Shown piece after piece: positions 51,747 to 63,825 of a stretch of 64,000 bases of DNA. Where the stretch lies: the NCBI GenBank assembly GCA_016584305.1, contig JACEEZ010019117.1, forward strand, positions 176,503 through 240,502. Reading direction: 5' to 3'. Below the pieces are notes generated by a model. The model saw only the letters and a program-made list of their open reading frames with translations. It made no database searches and was not told the origin of the DNA. Position 1 is the stretch's first letter. Each line of letters begins with the position of its first letter. Source of the stretch: Chionoecetes opilio. Taxonomy: Eukaryota > Arthropoda > Malacostraca > Decapoda > Majidae. The position numbers were made by a program, and so were the translations under genes.

Positions 51747-51828
51747 CTAAGTGACTAAGGTGACTAGGTGACTAGGTGACTAGGTGACTAAGTGACTAAG
51801 TGACTAAGTGACTAAGTGACTAGGTGAC
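51747..51828. repeat. 9-bp tandem repeat GTGACTAAG/GTGACTAGG
   Basis: Nine units just left of the 58-62-bp satellite. The same 9-mer occurs twice at 48649-48666, just left of the 69-bp satellite. Confidence 0.85.
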
Positions 51829-51834
51829 GTCTAG

Positions 51835-54800
51835 TGTACTCCCTCTAAATGCCATTTTAAAGACGACGGCTTTTTCTCCGTTGGTGTGCATGCGTACTCC
51901 CTGCCTCTAAATGCGATTTTAAAGACGACGCTTTTTCTCCGTTGGTGTGCATGCGTACTCCCTCTAAATGCGATTTTAAAGACGACGGCTTTTTCTCCGT
52001 TGGTGTGCATGCGTACTCCCTGCCTCTAAATGAGATTTTAAAGACGACGGCTTTTTCTCCGTTGGTGTGCATGTGTACTCCCTCTAAATGGAATTTTAAA
52101 GACGACGGCTTTTTCTCCGTTGGTGTGCATGCATACTCCTTGCCTCTAAATGCGATTTTAAGACGACGGCTTTTTTCTGTTGGTGTGCATGCGTACTCCC
52201 TGCCTCTAAATGCGATTTTAAAGACGACGGCTTTTTCTCCGTTGGTGTGCATGCGTACTCCCTGCCTCTAAATGCGATTTTAAAGACGACGGCTTTTTCT
52301 CCGTTGGTGTGCATGCGTACTCCCTGCCTCTAAATGCGATTTTAAAGACGGCTTTTTCTCCGTTGGTGTGCATGCGTACTCCCCCTAAATGCGATTTTAA
52401 AGACGACGGCTTTTTCTCTGTTGGTGTGCATGCGTCTCCCTGCCTCTAAATGCGATTTTAAAGACGACGGCTTTTTCTCCGTTGGTGTGCATGCGTACTC
52501 CCTCTAAATGCGATTTTAAAGACGACGGCTTTTTCTCCGTTGGTGTGCATGCGTACTCCCTCTAAATGCATTTTAAAGACGGCTTTTTCTCGTTGGTGTG
52601 CATGCTACTCCCTGCCTCTAAATGCGATTTTAAAGATGGCTTTTTCTCCGTTGGTGTGCATGCGTACTCCCTGCCTCTAAATGCGATTTTAAAGACACGG
52701 CTTTTTCTCCGTTGGTGTGCATGCGTACTCCCTCTAAATGCAATTTTAAAGACGGCTTTTTCTCTGTTGGTGTGCATGCATACTCCCTGCCTCTAAATGC
52801 GATTTTAAAGATGGCTTTTTCTCCTTGGTGTGCATGCGTACTCCCTCTAAATGCAATTTTAAAGACGACGGCTTTTTCTCCATTGGTGTGCATGCGTACT
52901 CCCTGCCTCTAAATGCGATTTTAAAGACGGCTTTTTCTCCGTTGGTGTGCATGCGTACCTCCTCTAAATGCAATTTTAAAGACGACGGCTTTTCTCCGTT
53001 GGTGTGCATGCGTACTCCCTGCTAAATGCAATTTTAAAGACGCGGCTTTTTCTCCATTGGTGTGCATGCGTACTCCCTGCCTCTAAATGCGATTTTAAAG
53101 AGGCTTTTTCTCCGTTGGTGTGCATGCGTACTCCCTCTAAATGCATTTTAAAGACGACGCTTTTCTCTCATTGGTGTGCATGCGTACTCCCTGCCTCTAA
53201 ATGAGATTTTAAAGAAGACGGCTTTTTCTCCGTTGGTGTGCATGCGTACTCCCTGCCTCTAAATGCGATTTTAAAGAGACGGCTTTTTCTCCGTTGGTGT
53301 GCATGCGTACCCCCCTCTAAATGCGATTTTAAAGACGACGGCTTTTTCTCCGTTGGTGTGCATGCATACTCCCTGCTCTAAATGCAATTTTAAAGACGAC
53401 GGCTTTTTCTCCGTTGGTGTGCATGCGTACTCCCCTCTAAATGCAATTTTAAAGAGGACAACGGCTTTTTTTCTCCGTTGGTGTGCGTGCGTACTCCCTG
53501 CCTCTAAATGCGATTTTAAAGACGACGGCTTTTTCTCCGTTGGTGTGCATGCTACTCCCTCTAAATGCATTTTAAAGACGACGGCTTTTTCTCCGTTGGT
53601 GTGCATGCGTACTCCCCTCTAAATGCATTTTAAAGAGACGGCTTTTTCTCCGTTGGTGTGCATGCGTACTCCCTCTAAATGCGATTTTAAAGACGACGGC
53701 TTTTTCTCCGTTGGTGTGCATGCTTACTCCTCTAAATGCAATTTTAAAGACGACGGCTTTTTCTCCGTTGGTGTGCATGCGTACTCCCTGCCTCTAAATG
53801 CGATTTTAAAGACGGCTTTTTCTCCGTTGGTGTGCATGCGTACTCCCTCTAAATGCGATTTTAAAGACACGGCTTTTTCTCCATTGGTGTGCATGCGTAC
53901 TCCCTGCCTCTAAATGCGATTTTAAAGAAGATGGCTTTTTCTCCGTTGGTGTGCATGCGTACTCCCTCTAAATGCATTTTAAAGACGACGGCTTTTTCTC
54001 CATTGGTGTGCATGCGTACTCCCCCTAAATGCGATTTTAAAGACGACGGCTTTTTCTCCGTTGGTGTGCATGCGTACTCCCCTAAATGCGATTTTAAACG
54101 ACGGCTTTTTCTCCGTTGGTGTGCATGCGTACTCCCTGCCTCTAAATGCGATTTTAAAGACGGCTTTTTCTCCGTTGGTGTGCATGCATACTCCCTTCTA
54201 AATGCATTTTAAAGACGGCTTTTTCTCTGTTGGTGTCATGCATACTCCCTGCCTCTAAATGCGATTTTAAAGACGGCTTTTTCTCCGTTGGTGTGCATGC
54301 AGTACTCCCTGCCTCTAAATGCAATTTTAAAGACGACGGCTTTTTCTCCGTTGGTGTGCATGCATACTCTCCCTGCCTCTAAATGCGATTTTAAAGATGG
54401 CTTTTTCTCCGTTGTGTGCTGCGTACTCCCTCCTAAATGCGATTTTAAAGACGACGGCTTTTTCTCCGTTGTGTGCATGCGTACTCCCTCTAAATGCGAT
54501 TTTAAAGACGACGCCTTTTTCTCCGTTGGTGTGCATGCGTACTCCCTCTAAATGCGATTTTAAAGACGACGGCTTTTTCTCCTTGGTGTGCATGCGTACT
54601 CCCTCTAAATGCGATTTTAAAGACGACGGCTTTTTCTCCGTTGGTGTGCATGCGTACTCCCTCTAAATGCGATTTTAAAGACGACGGCTTTTTCTCCATT
54701 GGTGTGCATGCGTACTCCCTCTAAATGCGATTTTAAAGACACGGCTTTTTCTCCGTTGGTGTGCATGTGTACTCCCTGCCTCTAAATGCGATTTTAAAGC

Positions 54801-54930
54801 GACGGCTTTTTCTCCGTTGGTGTGCATGTGTACTCCCCTAAATGCGATTTTAAAGACGCGCTTTTTCTCCGTTGGTGTGCATGCGTACTCCCCTCTAAAT
54901 GCGATTTTAAAGACACGGCTTTTTCTCCGT
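51835..54930. repeat. 58-62-bp satellite with many 1-nt indels
   Basis: Roughly fifty units of CTCTAAATGCGATTTTAAAG + ACGACGGCTTTTTCTCCGTT + GGTGTGCATGCGTACTCCCT, with or without GC. Single-base losses in ACGACGG, TCCGTTGG and CTCTAAATGC are frequent and scattered. Minus-strand ORFs (THAHQRRKS, HTNGEKAV) are accidental. Confidence 0.96.
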
Positions 54931-55119
54931 TTCCTACTCCGTCCGTACTAACTTGCGTTACTACCGTTTTTACCGCTACCCCTAACATGCGGCGACTATT
55001 TATTGTGTATTTTATGGTGTCTCTCAGCGTTCTAGACGATGTGGATGTTGCTGCGTCAACGTGCTATGTTGATTAAACTACCTTGCTTCGCCGGGAACCT
55101 GATTTGCCCTTCGTGTGTA

Positions 55120-55565
55120 ATGCACCTCTTCTTCTGGTTCCGCGTGGCATTCGGATTGGCCGCTTGCCATTTAAAGGTAAGCTTTACAGGGATAGATAAG
55201 TGTACTGTTTATAAGGCATTTTTACCAAAACCTTCCGGATTGGATCATATGACCCAAGATGGAAACTAAAGCACGGCATTTATGAACTTACGAGCCTTTA
55301 CTATCGCCTTACTTATTTTCTGAGCATTTCCTATTCTCTATTTTGCTTCGCGCCTCCTTCTGTATTTTTCTTTCCCTTTTCTTTCCTTCGCGGTTGGATC
55401 GGTTTTCCCATCTCTACATCGTCTACTCGTTATTCTGGTGCGTCTGCCCGTGGTTGAAAGCACCCGTGGGTGTGCCGGCCCTCGTCAATCCTTTCCACGG
55501 GCATTCCTGGTTCTACTACTTCCTCTCACAGGAAAAGACAGCCCCAATGCTTTCACGCATGGTAG
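55120..55565 (+). pseudogene. Damaged tandem copy of two SLC7 exons
   Basis: 55120-55173 (LFFWFRV then GGTAAGCTTTACAGGG) and 55394-55563 (GATCGGTTTTCCCATC... to the Met-Ala end) repeat the exons at 55755-56234 and their introns. There are many 1-3-nt gaps that destroy the frame and the acceptor. The copy extends to about 55715 in the downstream intron. Confidence 0.8.
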
Positions 55566-55754
55566 TCTTCTGATTGTTTTCGTATGGTTTTATTCCTTTT
55601 TACTCCGTGGGGCTGCGAAGCCCTCCGAAGGCGTCTTGAGCGGTTTGCGGCAAGCCTTCCCGAAGCCGATTTTCATTGCATACAAAACATGCGCCACTAT
55701 TCGTAAGTCTCTAGGTTCATACATGGATGTTGTACGCAGGTGTTTTTACTACAG

Positions 55755-56234
55755 CTTGGGATGTGGCCTCTGTGATCACCTCCTTCTTCTGGTTCCGCGT
55801 GAAGCATTCGGATTGGCCGCGTCCCATTAAGGTAAGCTTACAGGGATAGATAAGTAACTGTTGATAAGGCATTATACCCCAAACACCATCGGATAGGATC
55901 ATATAGGAACACAAGGATGAAACTAACAGCAACGGATTTATTGAAACTTACGAGGCCTTTACTTAGGCCTTACTTATTTTTTCTTGCATTTCCTTATTCT
56001 CTATTTTCTTCCCGCCCTCCTTCTGTATTTTCTTTCCCTTTTCTTTCCTTCTGCAGGTTTGGATCGGTTTTCCCATCATCTACATCGTCCTCTCGTTATT
56101 CTGGTGCGTCATGCCCGTGGTGAAGCAGCCCCTGGAGGTGGTGCCGGCCCTCGTCATCCTCGCCACGGGCATTCCTGTCTACTACTTCCTCGTCCACAGA
56201 GAACAGAAGCCCCAATGTCTCCTCAACGCCATGG
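55755..56234 (+). CDS. SLC7 amino-acid transporter light subunit, two exons (partial, TM11-TM12)
   Basis: Exon 55755-55831 (acceptor CTACAG, donor GTAAGC) encodes ASVITSFFWFRVKHSDWPRPIK-type sequence; WPRPIK matches the conserved HRPIKV loop of the L-type/heteromeric SLC7 branch. Exon 56057-56234 (phase 0 to 1) encodes VWIGFPIIYIVLSLFWC (TM11), then VVPALVILATGIPVYYFLV (TM12), then HREQKPQCL at the start of the cytoplasmic tail. These proteins exchange amino acids at the plasma membrane and usually pair with an SLC3 heavy chain. No upstream SLC7 exons exist in the window, and the final exon is not identified. Confidence 0.82.
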
Positions 56235-56559
56235 GTAAGTACTTCTGATTGTTTTTGTATGTGTTGTTATTCTTTTTAACCCGTGGGCTGCGGCAAGCCT
56301 TCCGGAAGGCTCTGCTGAGCGTTTGCGGCAAGCCTTCCGGAAGCACGATTTTCAATTGCATACAAAAACCGCGCCACTATTCGTAAAGTCTACAAACTGT
56401 GTCACATGTAGGTCGCTATGTCAGCCCTCGATACCACACATCACCATCGGCCTAACTACGCTGTACGCAGGGATACCACTCCTTAGGTTTTTTTCCTAAG
56501 ATCTTGGGATTTAGGCCATGGCCTTGGGATATTTTTTGTCTATCTTGTGATTTTTGGAG

Positions 56560-56768
56560 GGATTATTCAAGTATTTCTCCAGTGGTTTATCTCAAGGTAA
56601 GCATATGTACCGCATTTAGGATTCAGTTTCAATGTTTTCTTAACGACCTTGGGATATTTTTGTCTATCTTATGATTTTTGGGGGGTCAGTTTTGGGTCAG
56701 TCCTAAACTACAGTACACCTGCTTACCTTGAGATAAACTACTGGAGAAAGACTTGAATAATCCCCTCA
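56560..56768. repeat. Inverted repeat with splice-donor-like centre
   Basis: 56560-56605 and 56720-56768 are reverse complements (GGATTATTCAAGT...CTCCAGT...TTTATCTCAAGGTAAGC). They lie in the presumed SLC7 intron. A 60-codon ORF on the minus strand (56738-56920) has no recognised domain. Nothing else was identified in 56240-57390 beyond AT-rich DNA. Confidence 0.6.
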
Positions 56769-57392
56769 AAATCTTGGGAAAAATCCCAAGGAGTGGCATC
56801 CCTGACCCCACCCCAGCAGTCTCTCGCAAGCGGTTTGGTGCCATTCCCGCCAGATATTTTTACTACCTTGACGTTGATGTGATTTTCATCCAATTCTGTA
56901 ATGGTCACTGTTTCACTCACATTGCCGCACTGTGGGCACTAACAATGTCACACTTCCCGCAGTCCCGGGTTAAGGCTTATTTCGTGTTTTAGAGGATTTT
57001 TTCATTAGTTTTAGTTTGATCTTTATTTAGTTTAGTTTTTATTCGTGTTTGGTGTTATGTTTTGTTTTATATATGTGTATTTTTTTTTTTTTTAGTAGTA
57101 ATAGTAGTATACATGTTCTCATGGGAAGCTAGTGACTCGATGTTGCCTGTAACATGTATCAGGGCAGCAATTAACCTGTAAAACCAGTGAAATAAGAGCG
57201 ATGAATGGAGGTTTACAGGATTTCGCGCCTTGACAATATTTCGCAAAGCAGCGGGACAGGCGGAACTAGTAATAGAGTGAATATCGTCGTAGAAATAATG
57301 TAATTACAGATAACAGGACACAAGTAAACACACAGATGTACATTCAAAAGCATGGACTTACCTTAAGACCACGTATAAGAATATACAAGGTA

Positions 57393-57635
57393 CCGTAGAT
57401 AACACTATACTATATATAGTCGCCAGTCAATTGCCACTGCACTAATGTCGCCAGGCACAATATATTACGAATTTTAGCATCCCTACAGACTTTTATGTGG
57501 CACTGAAGACATGTAGTGTGATGTACATAATATAAACGTATACTATGGATGCGTCTTTGCTAAAATTCGTAATATATTGTGCCTGGCGACATTAGTGCAG
57601 TGGCAAGTGACTGGCGACTATAGTGTTATCTACGG
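57393..57635. mobile_element. TA-flanked MITE (CCGTAGATAACACTATA), copy 3
   Basis: Near-perfect terminal inverted repeats through GTCGCCAGTC and GCCACTGCACTAATGTCGCC. TA borders at 57391-57392 and 57636-57637. Best preserved member of the family at 8712 and 35587. Confidence 0.88.
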
Positions 57636-57779
57636 TAGAGCAGCTGATAGGTATATATTGTGGAAATGACTAGCATTGCGTTTAATTCAGTATGTTTATG
57701 AGAGAAGATGTGGTTGGATATGAGTTGAAGATGACAATTCGTCATTGTGTGCACATTCACCTTTTTTGGCATTAAATCA

Positions 57780-57953
57780 ATCAATCAATCGTCATTGTGT
57801 GGTTGTTTTGTTTACAGCTATCAGCTGTGATCGCCGAGCGGGCGAGCCCCGACAAGAAGCTGGCAACTGTCACCCGTTCTGGAGAGGCACGCAAACGAGA
57901 GAGAAGTCGGTAAGAAGCCGGCTTCTTACGGCTTCTTCACCAAAATTCGCCTG
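57780..57953. mobile_element. Right end of an element with GGCGAATTTTGGTGAAGAAG terminus
   Basis: 57905-57953 is the inverse of the left end at 45480. The rest (to the AATCAATCAATC at 57775-57790) is GC-richer and unassigned. The following stretch 57955-58390 shows nothing recognisable. Confidence 0.5.
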
Positions 57954-58390
57954 AGCACTTTCTGTATATGGATCACCTATACATACTCAGTACTCACCCT
58001 ATACATACACTTTAATAATATTGCTAGCCACACCTCCTGTATAACTGTTATTACTTGGTTGGACACCCAGTGAACAAAACATGAAGTGATCCAAATCTTC
58101 CAAATGTGTATGCGATTGCTATAATTCGTAGGAAAATTTATATAATCGAATAAAATATGCGTACGTTAATTGGCATGAAAGAATAAGAGGAATGGTTAAA
58201 GAAGTGGACGTATTCAAGAAAGTTCAAAACCACGGTCCCGCTACGAAGAGAGGCAACAGTTGTGTAGCTCGAAGAATAATGGAGATGGAAGTCGATAGGT
58301 GAAGGAAACTAGACAGACACAGAACAAGATGGCAGGGTTGTATACATAAATTAGGGGGGGGGGATGAGGAACTGCATGAAATTTAATATG

Positions 58391-58602
58391 TTAACCCCTT
58401 GAGGCCCAGAACGTAATTTCCATTGTAATTTGGCTACCATAAGACGATTTTAAGTGAATATAAGCAATATTTTATAGATATGACCTGTTTAGTATCCTTG
58501 TCCACTAACTAATGTGGTATATTAAGCTAGTTTTCGTTATTTTATGGCTAACAACAGACAATTTCGTATAGCAAAGGAGAGATCTGGGTGTGAAGGGTTT
58601 AA
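58391..58602. mobile_element. TTAA-flanked 205-bp MITE, copy C
   Basis: TTAACCCCTTGAGGCCCAGA to GATCTGGGTGTGAAGGGTTTAA. Same family as 26065 and 50188. Confidence 0.87.
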
Positions 58603-58969
58603 ATCATTAGTGAGCAATGGCAAATCCTTATAAACGTGAGATGAACAACAGATAAAATTAATAACATCTGTCCTTTTCCGAGAGTCTTGCCGCTTGTCCC
58701 TTCTTGCATATAATACCAGGGGGAAAATAATAATTTGGAGCGCAACATAGTGATGGTAGTGGTCTAGTGGTGATGGATTAGTGTTTGTAATGGTGATGAG
58801 AGTAGCAGACAGGCTGTGGTGACGGTAGCAGTGCTGTTGATGATAATGATGGTGATGGTGGTATTGGTGGTGATGGTGGTTTTCGTTTTCTTAATTTTCT
58901 CTTCTCCTCCTCTTCTCCTCCTCTTCTTCCTCTGTCTCATCCTTCATCTCCTCCTTCTCCTCCTCTGCC

Positions 58970-59043
<74 letters not shown>

Positions 59044-59082
59044 ATTGTTTGTTGTTGTTGTTGTTGTTGTTGTTATTGTTGC
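58970..59082. repeat. (GTT)n microsatellite
   Basis: About 35 GTT units, preceded by CTCCT repeats at 58895-58965. Confidence 0.95.
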
Positions 59083-59131
59083 TGTTTTCTATTTGCTATA
59101 CAACTTAGTTTTTTTGTGTGTGGTGATGGTG

Positions 59132-59295
59132 GCAGTGATGGCAAAAAATAAGCAAGGCTGTCTGACAAGGACCTATGCGATATAACTCTATAGCTACATA
59201 CCACTTACATACTTAACATGGCAAAAAATAAGCAAGGCTGTCGGACAAGGACCTATGCGATATAACTCTATAGCTACATCACCACTTAACCACAT
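59132..59295. repeat. 80-bp tandem duplication, then (CCA)n
   Basis: GGCAAAAAATAAGCAAGGCT... occurs twice head to tail (59139 and 59219). A CCA run follows at 59322-59356. Confidence 0.85.
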
Positions 59296-59492
59296 ACTTA
59301 ACAATGGCTCCTCTGTAAACCACCACCACCACCACCACCACCACCACCACCACCACCCCCATCACCACCGGGAACATATCCTTTCATTGCTCGCACCTTG
59401 GATTTAGCACATACTTACTCTTGTTTAATTGCGTGCCTCTTCATAAACATTTGTACTTATGAGTGAAGAACTGGGTCAGGATGTGTTATGAG

Positions 59493-59640
<148 letters not shown>

Positions 59641-59837
59641 TTTGTAGCATTGTGAACATATATTCTCAATCAACATTAGGAATTAGTAGCATTTTTATGG
59701 TGATATTTCAAAACGAATTATTTGTTTGAAAAATACGTATTTGACCAATGATAGAATTATTGCACATTTTATAAGGTTTCACAAGATGACTAATGTTTTA
59801 GGTATTCTATAAATATGTCCATGGTCTAGGTAGGAAC

Positions 59838-60059
59838 TTGCTATTCGGTAAAACTGCACTAAAACTTATAACTTTATTCGTAATAACTGTAGGGATTGTT
59901 ATGATAGTCTATAGCGTGATCGTCCATGATAAAGTGTTAATTGTTTATTCGTTTTTAGGCACTCGGGATTGTCTATTTCTCATATATGATATAAATCTAC
60001 GAGATGAATATCCTAACTATACACGTTGGGTGATTATTTCAAAGAATGTCTCTCTTTAG
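59838..60059 (+). other. 73-codon hydrophobic ORF, weakly TMBIM/BI-1-like
   Basis: KLITLFVITVGIVMIVYSVI then IVYSFLGTRDCLFLIYDINL recalls the TMBIM pattern (V-Y-x2-L-G-x2-x2-L-F-L-x-Y-D). No splice-bounded exon or neighbouring exon was found. It may be a decayed exon or chance. Confidence 0.22.
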
Positions 60060-60143
60060 ACATTGCGGCCGAAACCAATATATTATAGTTTAGTAACTAA
60101 CAACAGAGCATGTCAAAACGAAATGGAAATGTGTGCGTGCATG

Positions 60144-60145
<2 letters not shown>

Positions 60146-60219
<74 letters not shown>

Positions 60220-60232
60220 GAGAGAGATAGAG

Positions 60233-60264
<32 letters not shown>
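60146..60264. repeat. (GA)n/(TA)n microsatellite
   Basis: GA-rich run with an ATATATATATAT centre. Confidence 0.93.
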
Positions 60265-60265
<1 letters not shown>

Positions 60266-60630
60266 CTAACATCCAAACAGGGAGGGAAAGGGAAACAGCC
60301 GGAAAGACAGATAGTTGCCCGGGTAATTTTTCATGTCATATAAATCAACATCGAAGCTCCCCTACAATGACGGTGTCGTAAGACGGCGAGCCTTGTGGTC
60401 AGTTTCATCTTCCCCGCCCTTATGAATGTGGCGCCCCCCTCCTCGCAGCTGCCGCCCTTGCGTCACGATAATGTTACCAAGTGGTAACTGTTGACCAAAG
60501 TAATAATTACTCACGTTACTCAACACTGTCCGCAGGGAGACATTCACGAACAGACTGACAATGTACTACCTACGTTGTTGACGGCAGAAAATTGTTATAT
60601 GTAATTTCATGATTGTTTCCTTATCAATGT

Positions 60631-60896
60631 GGGTGTGTGTGTCATTCACCTATGGTCTTGTCCACGCGAGTCGGACTCGCGATCGCCAGTTGCATCCTCC
60701 CGGTGCAAGCTTGGAGCTCATTATTACCGATCTTAGGATAATGCTGGGACCTCTTACACCCCCCCCCTCATCCCCTGCTCAAGGGTGACAGTAACCGCCC
60801 GAATTTGTCAGTGAAAAATCCTCTGGAGCAGTGAGAAGTCGAACCGGCTACCACAGAGTGGCAGGTCAGCACTCTATCCACTTGACCATCGTGGCG

Positions 60897-60899
<3 letters not shown>
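60631..60899 (-). mobile_element. tRNA-derived SINE, copy 1
   Basis: On the minus strand the head (60899-60830) contains ATGGTCAAGTGGATAGAGTG (A-box region) and GGTTCGACTTC (B box). It is followed by a body with CGGTTACTGTCACCC and CTGGCGATCGCGAGTCC, ending GACCATAGGTGAATGACACA and a CA-rich tail. Confidence 0.8.
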
Positions 60900-61120
<221 letters not shown>

Positions 61121-61301
61121 CCTGTGTTTAGACTCAAGTTTAAAAATATGGAACATGCACAATGGAACGGTGTTGATGACTCCAAAACGTAGATGTTATG
61201 CATACTAACTATCTATCCATTTCCTGAGATTTTTTTTTTTGTTGCACGGAAACCTACACGTTAAAGTACGCACATGATGACCCGCTGCCCAGGCTATACT
61301 C

Positions 61302-61461
61302 TATATAAGTGATGTTGACGTTTGTGAGGCCTAGGGCTATGAATGGGAGCAAGGCCAAGGAAAAGAGAACAGTGTGTCAGGGTGTGGGCAGCGACAGGAT
61401 CGTGTGTATCTATAGGGAGGAGCCAGGTCAAAGAGCTGTAGGGGATACTTCACTTAACTGA
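61302..61461 (+). other. TATA box followed by a 40-codon ORF
   Basis: TATATAA at 61302-61308, then ATG at 61339 (MNGSKAKEKRTVCQGVGSDR...) to TGA at 61461. No homology recognised. It could be a small first exon or chance. Confidence 0.2.
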
Positions 61462-61732
61462 TACCCAATCCACGTCTCCACGCCATTCTCCGGAGCGTGT
61501 TCTCACATTGTCCTTCATTGCAAGGTCACTTATAGTATAGAGACATTGCTTCATCGGTAGTGCCCCATGCAAAGCGTCCTCGGAGAAACACAAGCCGCCT
61601 CTTTCCCACGTGAATTTATTGGATAAAAGTTAGCCAATACATATATTGTTTGATGACGTCTTGTATCGTTAAATATTTTATCATTGAAATATGATGTTTT
61701 TTAGGGAGCAACAATTTATTTGTAGCGCTCGA

Positions 61733-62244
61733 CTATATAGATTCCTAGACATATGAGAAAATAACCCAGTTACCGTGACACGCCTTGGAAACGTTTTGCA
61801 TACGTTTCTCAGCAATAGAGTGGAGTGTCAATAGTAAAGAGAACGCAATACTGAAGAGACGCCTCCTGTGTTGGAGTTGGTGTCATCAGTGTCATGGATA
61901 TGTATAGACATGAGGCGGGCTCGAGTTTCCTGCAAGCAAGATGATAAGAGCGGCACCATCGAGTAATCCCACCAAAGCAGAGATGTGAGATCCTTCTGGG
62001 CAAAGCCTTTAGAATAGGCTTTTGTAATATAATAATGATAATAATGATGATAATGATAATATGACTATTCTATAGGCTTTGGTTCACCAATGATGACACC
62101 AACTCCAACAAAGGAGGCAACTCTTCAGTATTGCGTTGTCTTTACTATTGACACTCCACTCTATTGCCGAGAAACGTATGCAAAACGTTTCCAAGGCGTG
62201 TCAAGGTAACTGGGTTATTTTCTCATATGTCTGGGAATATAGGT
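61733..62244. mobile_element. Foldback element with 160-bp arms
   Basis: 61733-61895 and 62080-62244 are near-perfect reverse complements (GACATATGAGAAAATAACCC, AACGTTTTGCATACGTTTCT). The loop of about 180 bp includes a (ATAATG)n patch. Confidence 0.8.
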
Positions 62245-62504
62245 TGGATGATGTGAGGGATGGTGTAGCAGTTGAAATTTCGCATTTGACTGTATGGGGT
62301 ACGAAGTATAGATGTGAGCTGGTTCGTGATAGACTTATTTTAGTCTTGAATATGTGTACATACTCTGATCACGTGTGTACTCACCCATGCGTGTACCCAT
62401 ATCCAATCCATGTGTGTACTCCAATCATGTGTGTACTCAACTTACACAGCTTACATAGTACAATCTTGACCTTTTACATTGCCTTTCTTTCGTGTCCTTT
62501 TCTG

Positions 62505-62797
62505 CAAACGTGATATGTGTGCGTGTGTGTGTCATTCACCCATGGTCTTGCCCACGCGTGTCGGACTCGCGATCGCCAGTTTCACCCTCCCGATGCGAGC
62601 TAGGAGCTCATTATTACCTATCTTTGGGTAATGCGGGGACCTCACACACCACACCTCCCATCACCTTACTCAAGGGGGACAGTAACCGCCCGATTTGTCA
62701 GAAAATTCCGGAGCAGTGAGGATTCCAAGCGGCTAATCACAAGCAGGCCACATGGCAGGCCAGCGCTCTATCCACTTTATCATCGTGGCGGTAAAGT
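62505..62797 (-). mobile_element. tRNA-derived SINE, copy 2
   Basis: Same organisation as 60631-60899, with a head near 62797-62720 and tail in GT/CA repeats at 62505-62530. The B box is mutated (CCAAGCGGC). Confidence 0.78.
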
Positions 62798-62804
62798 GTG
62801 TTTT

Positions 62805-62879
62805 CGTGTGTGTGTGTGTGTGTGTGTGTGTATTTGTGTTTGTTTGTGTATGTGTTTGTTTGTGTGCGTGTGTTTGTGT

Positions 62880-62929
<50 letters not shown>

Positions 62930-62932
62930 TTA
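62805..62932. repeat. (GT)n-rich microsatellite
   Basis: GT run with TTTGTG interruptions between two SINE copies. On the minus strand it is the 3' tail of copy 3. Confidence 0.93.
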
Positions 62933-63187
62933 TTCACCCATGGTCTTTCCACGCGAGCTGGCTCGCGATCGCCAGTTTTCACCCTCCCTGTGCGAACTTG
63001 GAGCTCATTATTACCGATCTTTGGGTAATGCTGGGACCTCACACACCACAAACCCCCATCCCCTTGCTCAAGGGGGATAGTAACCGCCCAAATCTGCCAG
63101 TGAAAAATCCCCGGGAGCGCGAGGATTCGAACCGCCTACCCACAGAATGGAAGACCAGCACGTTATCAACCTGACCATCGTGCGGTG
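62925..63187 (-). mobile_element. tRNA-derived SINE, copy 3
   Basis: Head with ATGGTCAGGTTGATAACGTG and an intact GGTTCGAATCC B box. The body matches copies 1 and 2 and it ends in (CA)n. Confidence 0.8.
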
Positions 63188-63479
63188 TGTGTGTGTGTGT
63201 GTGTGTGGGTACACGCGCGCGTAGTGATGAATTCCCTATTGACGTTCATTGCAATAAGGATAAGCCTCACTCTAGTGCTCGGTTCATTCTTTATACTCAC
63301 TTTTTTTAATAAAATATATTTCCTATGATATTTTCAGACTTTTAGTTTCCCTTGTCTACATGGAATATTAATTATGACTATAATTTCCCTAATAATTTAC
63401 CTTTCATGGTATAATTTTCCAGTAATCTGTTTCATATATATTTTTTCGCGAACATCTGTATTTTAGTATTTTCAGCTTG

Positions 63480-63740
63480 CATGAGGTGTGTTGCCTTTAA
63501 TTTTTCCCTTTAAGAAGTCGTGTATCGGTGGTCTGGTGTGCTCGAGGTGGCGTGACTGTGTTGGAGGTCAGTGAGTCGCAGGGCGGTGTTCTGCACGACG
63601 CCTTGTTGCTAGGTGATGCAGTATTAGGAGCGTCCTTCTCGTCACTTCTTGTCTCCTCGTGTCGCCTTGTGTTGGCCTTTCTCCTGCATCTTGCGGCTCT
63701 TGACGGCAAGGCGGATGAGTTATAATTGCTTAACATACAC
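63480..63740. other. GC-rich unassigned block with ORFs on both strands
   Basis: Open for 65 codons (+, 63528-63725) and 79 codons (-, 63736-63497), with higher GC than neighbours. No domain recognised and no convincing splice sites. The AT-rich DNA before it (63210-63480) is empty. (GT)n 63784-63823 and (CCA)n 63866-63882 follow. Confidence 0.25.
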
Positions 63741-63780
63741 GGAAGTCATCAAGAATGTAGGTTTGGTGGTACGTAAGACC

Positions 63781-63825
<45 letters not shown>

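Noticed and set aside
51857..54699. Minus-strand ORFs resembling zinc-finger linkers (HTNGEKAV, CTPTEKKPSS)
   Set aside because: No C-x2-C...H-x3-H pairs occur. The satellite unit is 58-62 bp with random indels, so frame is not kept, and plus-strand frames are equally open.
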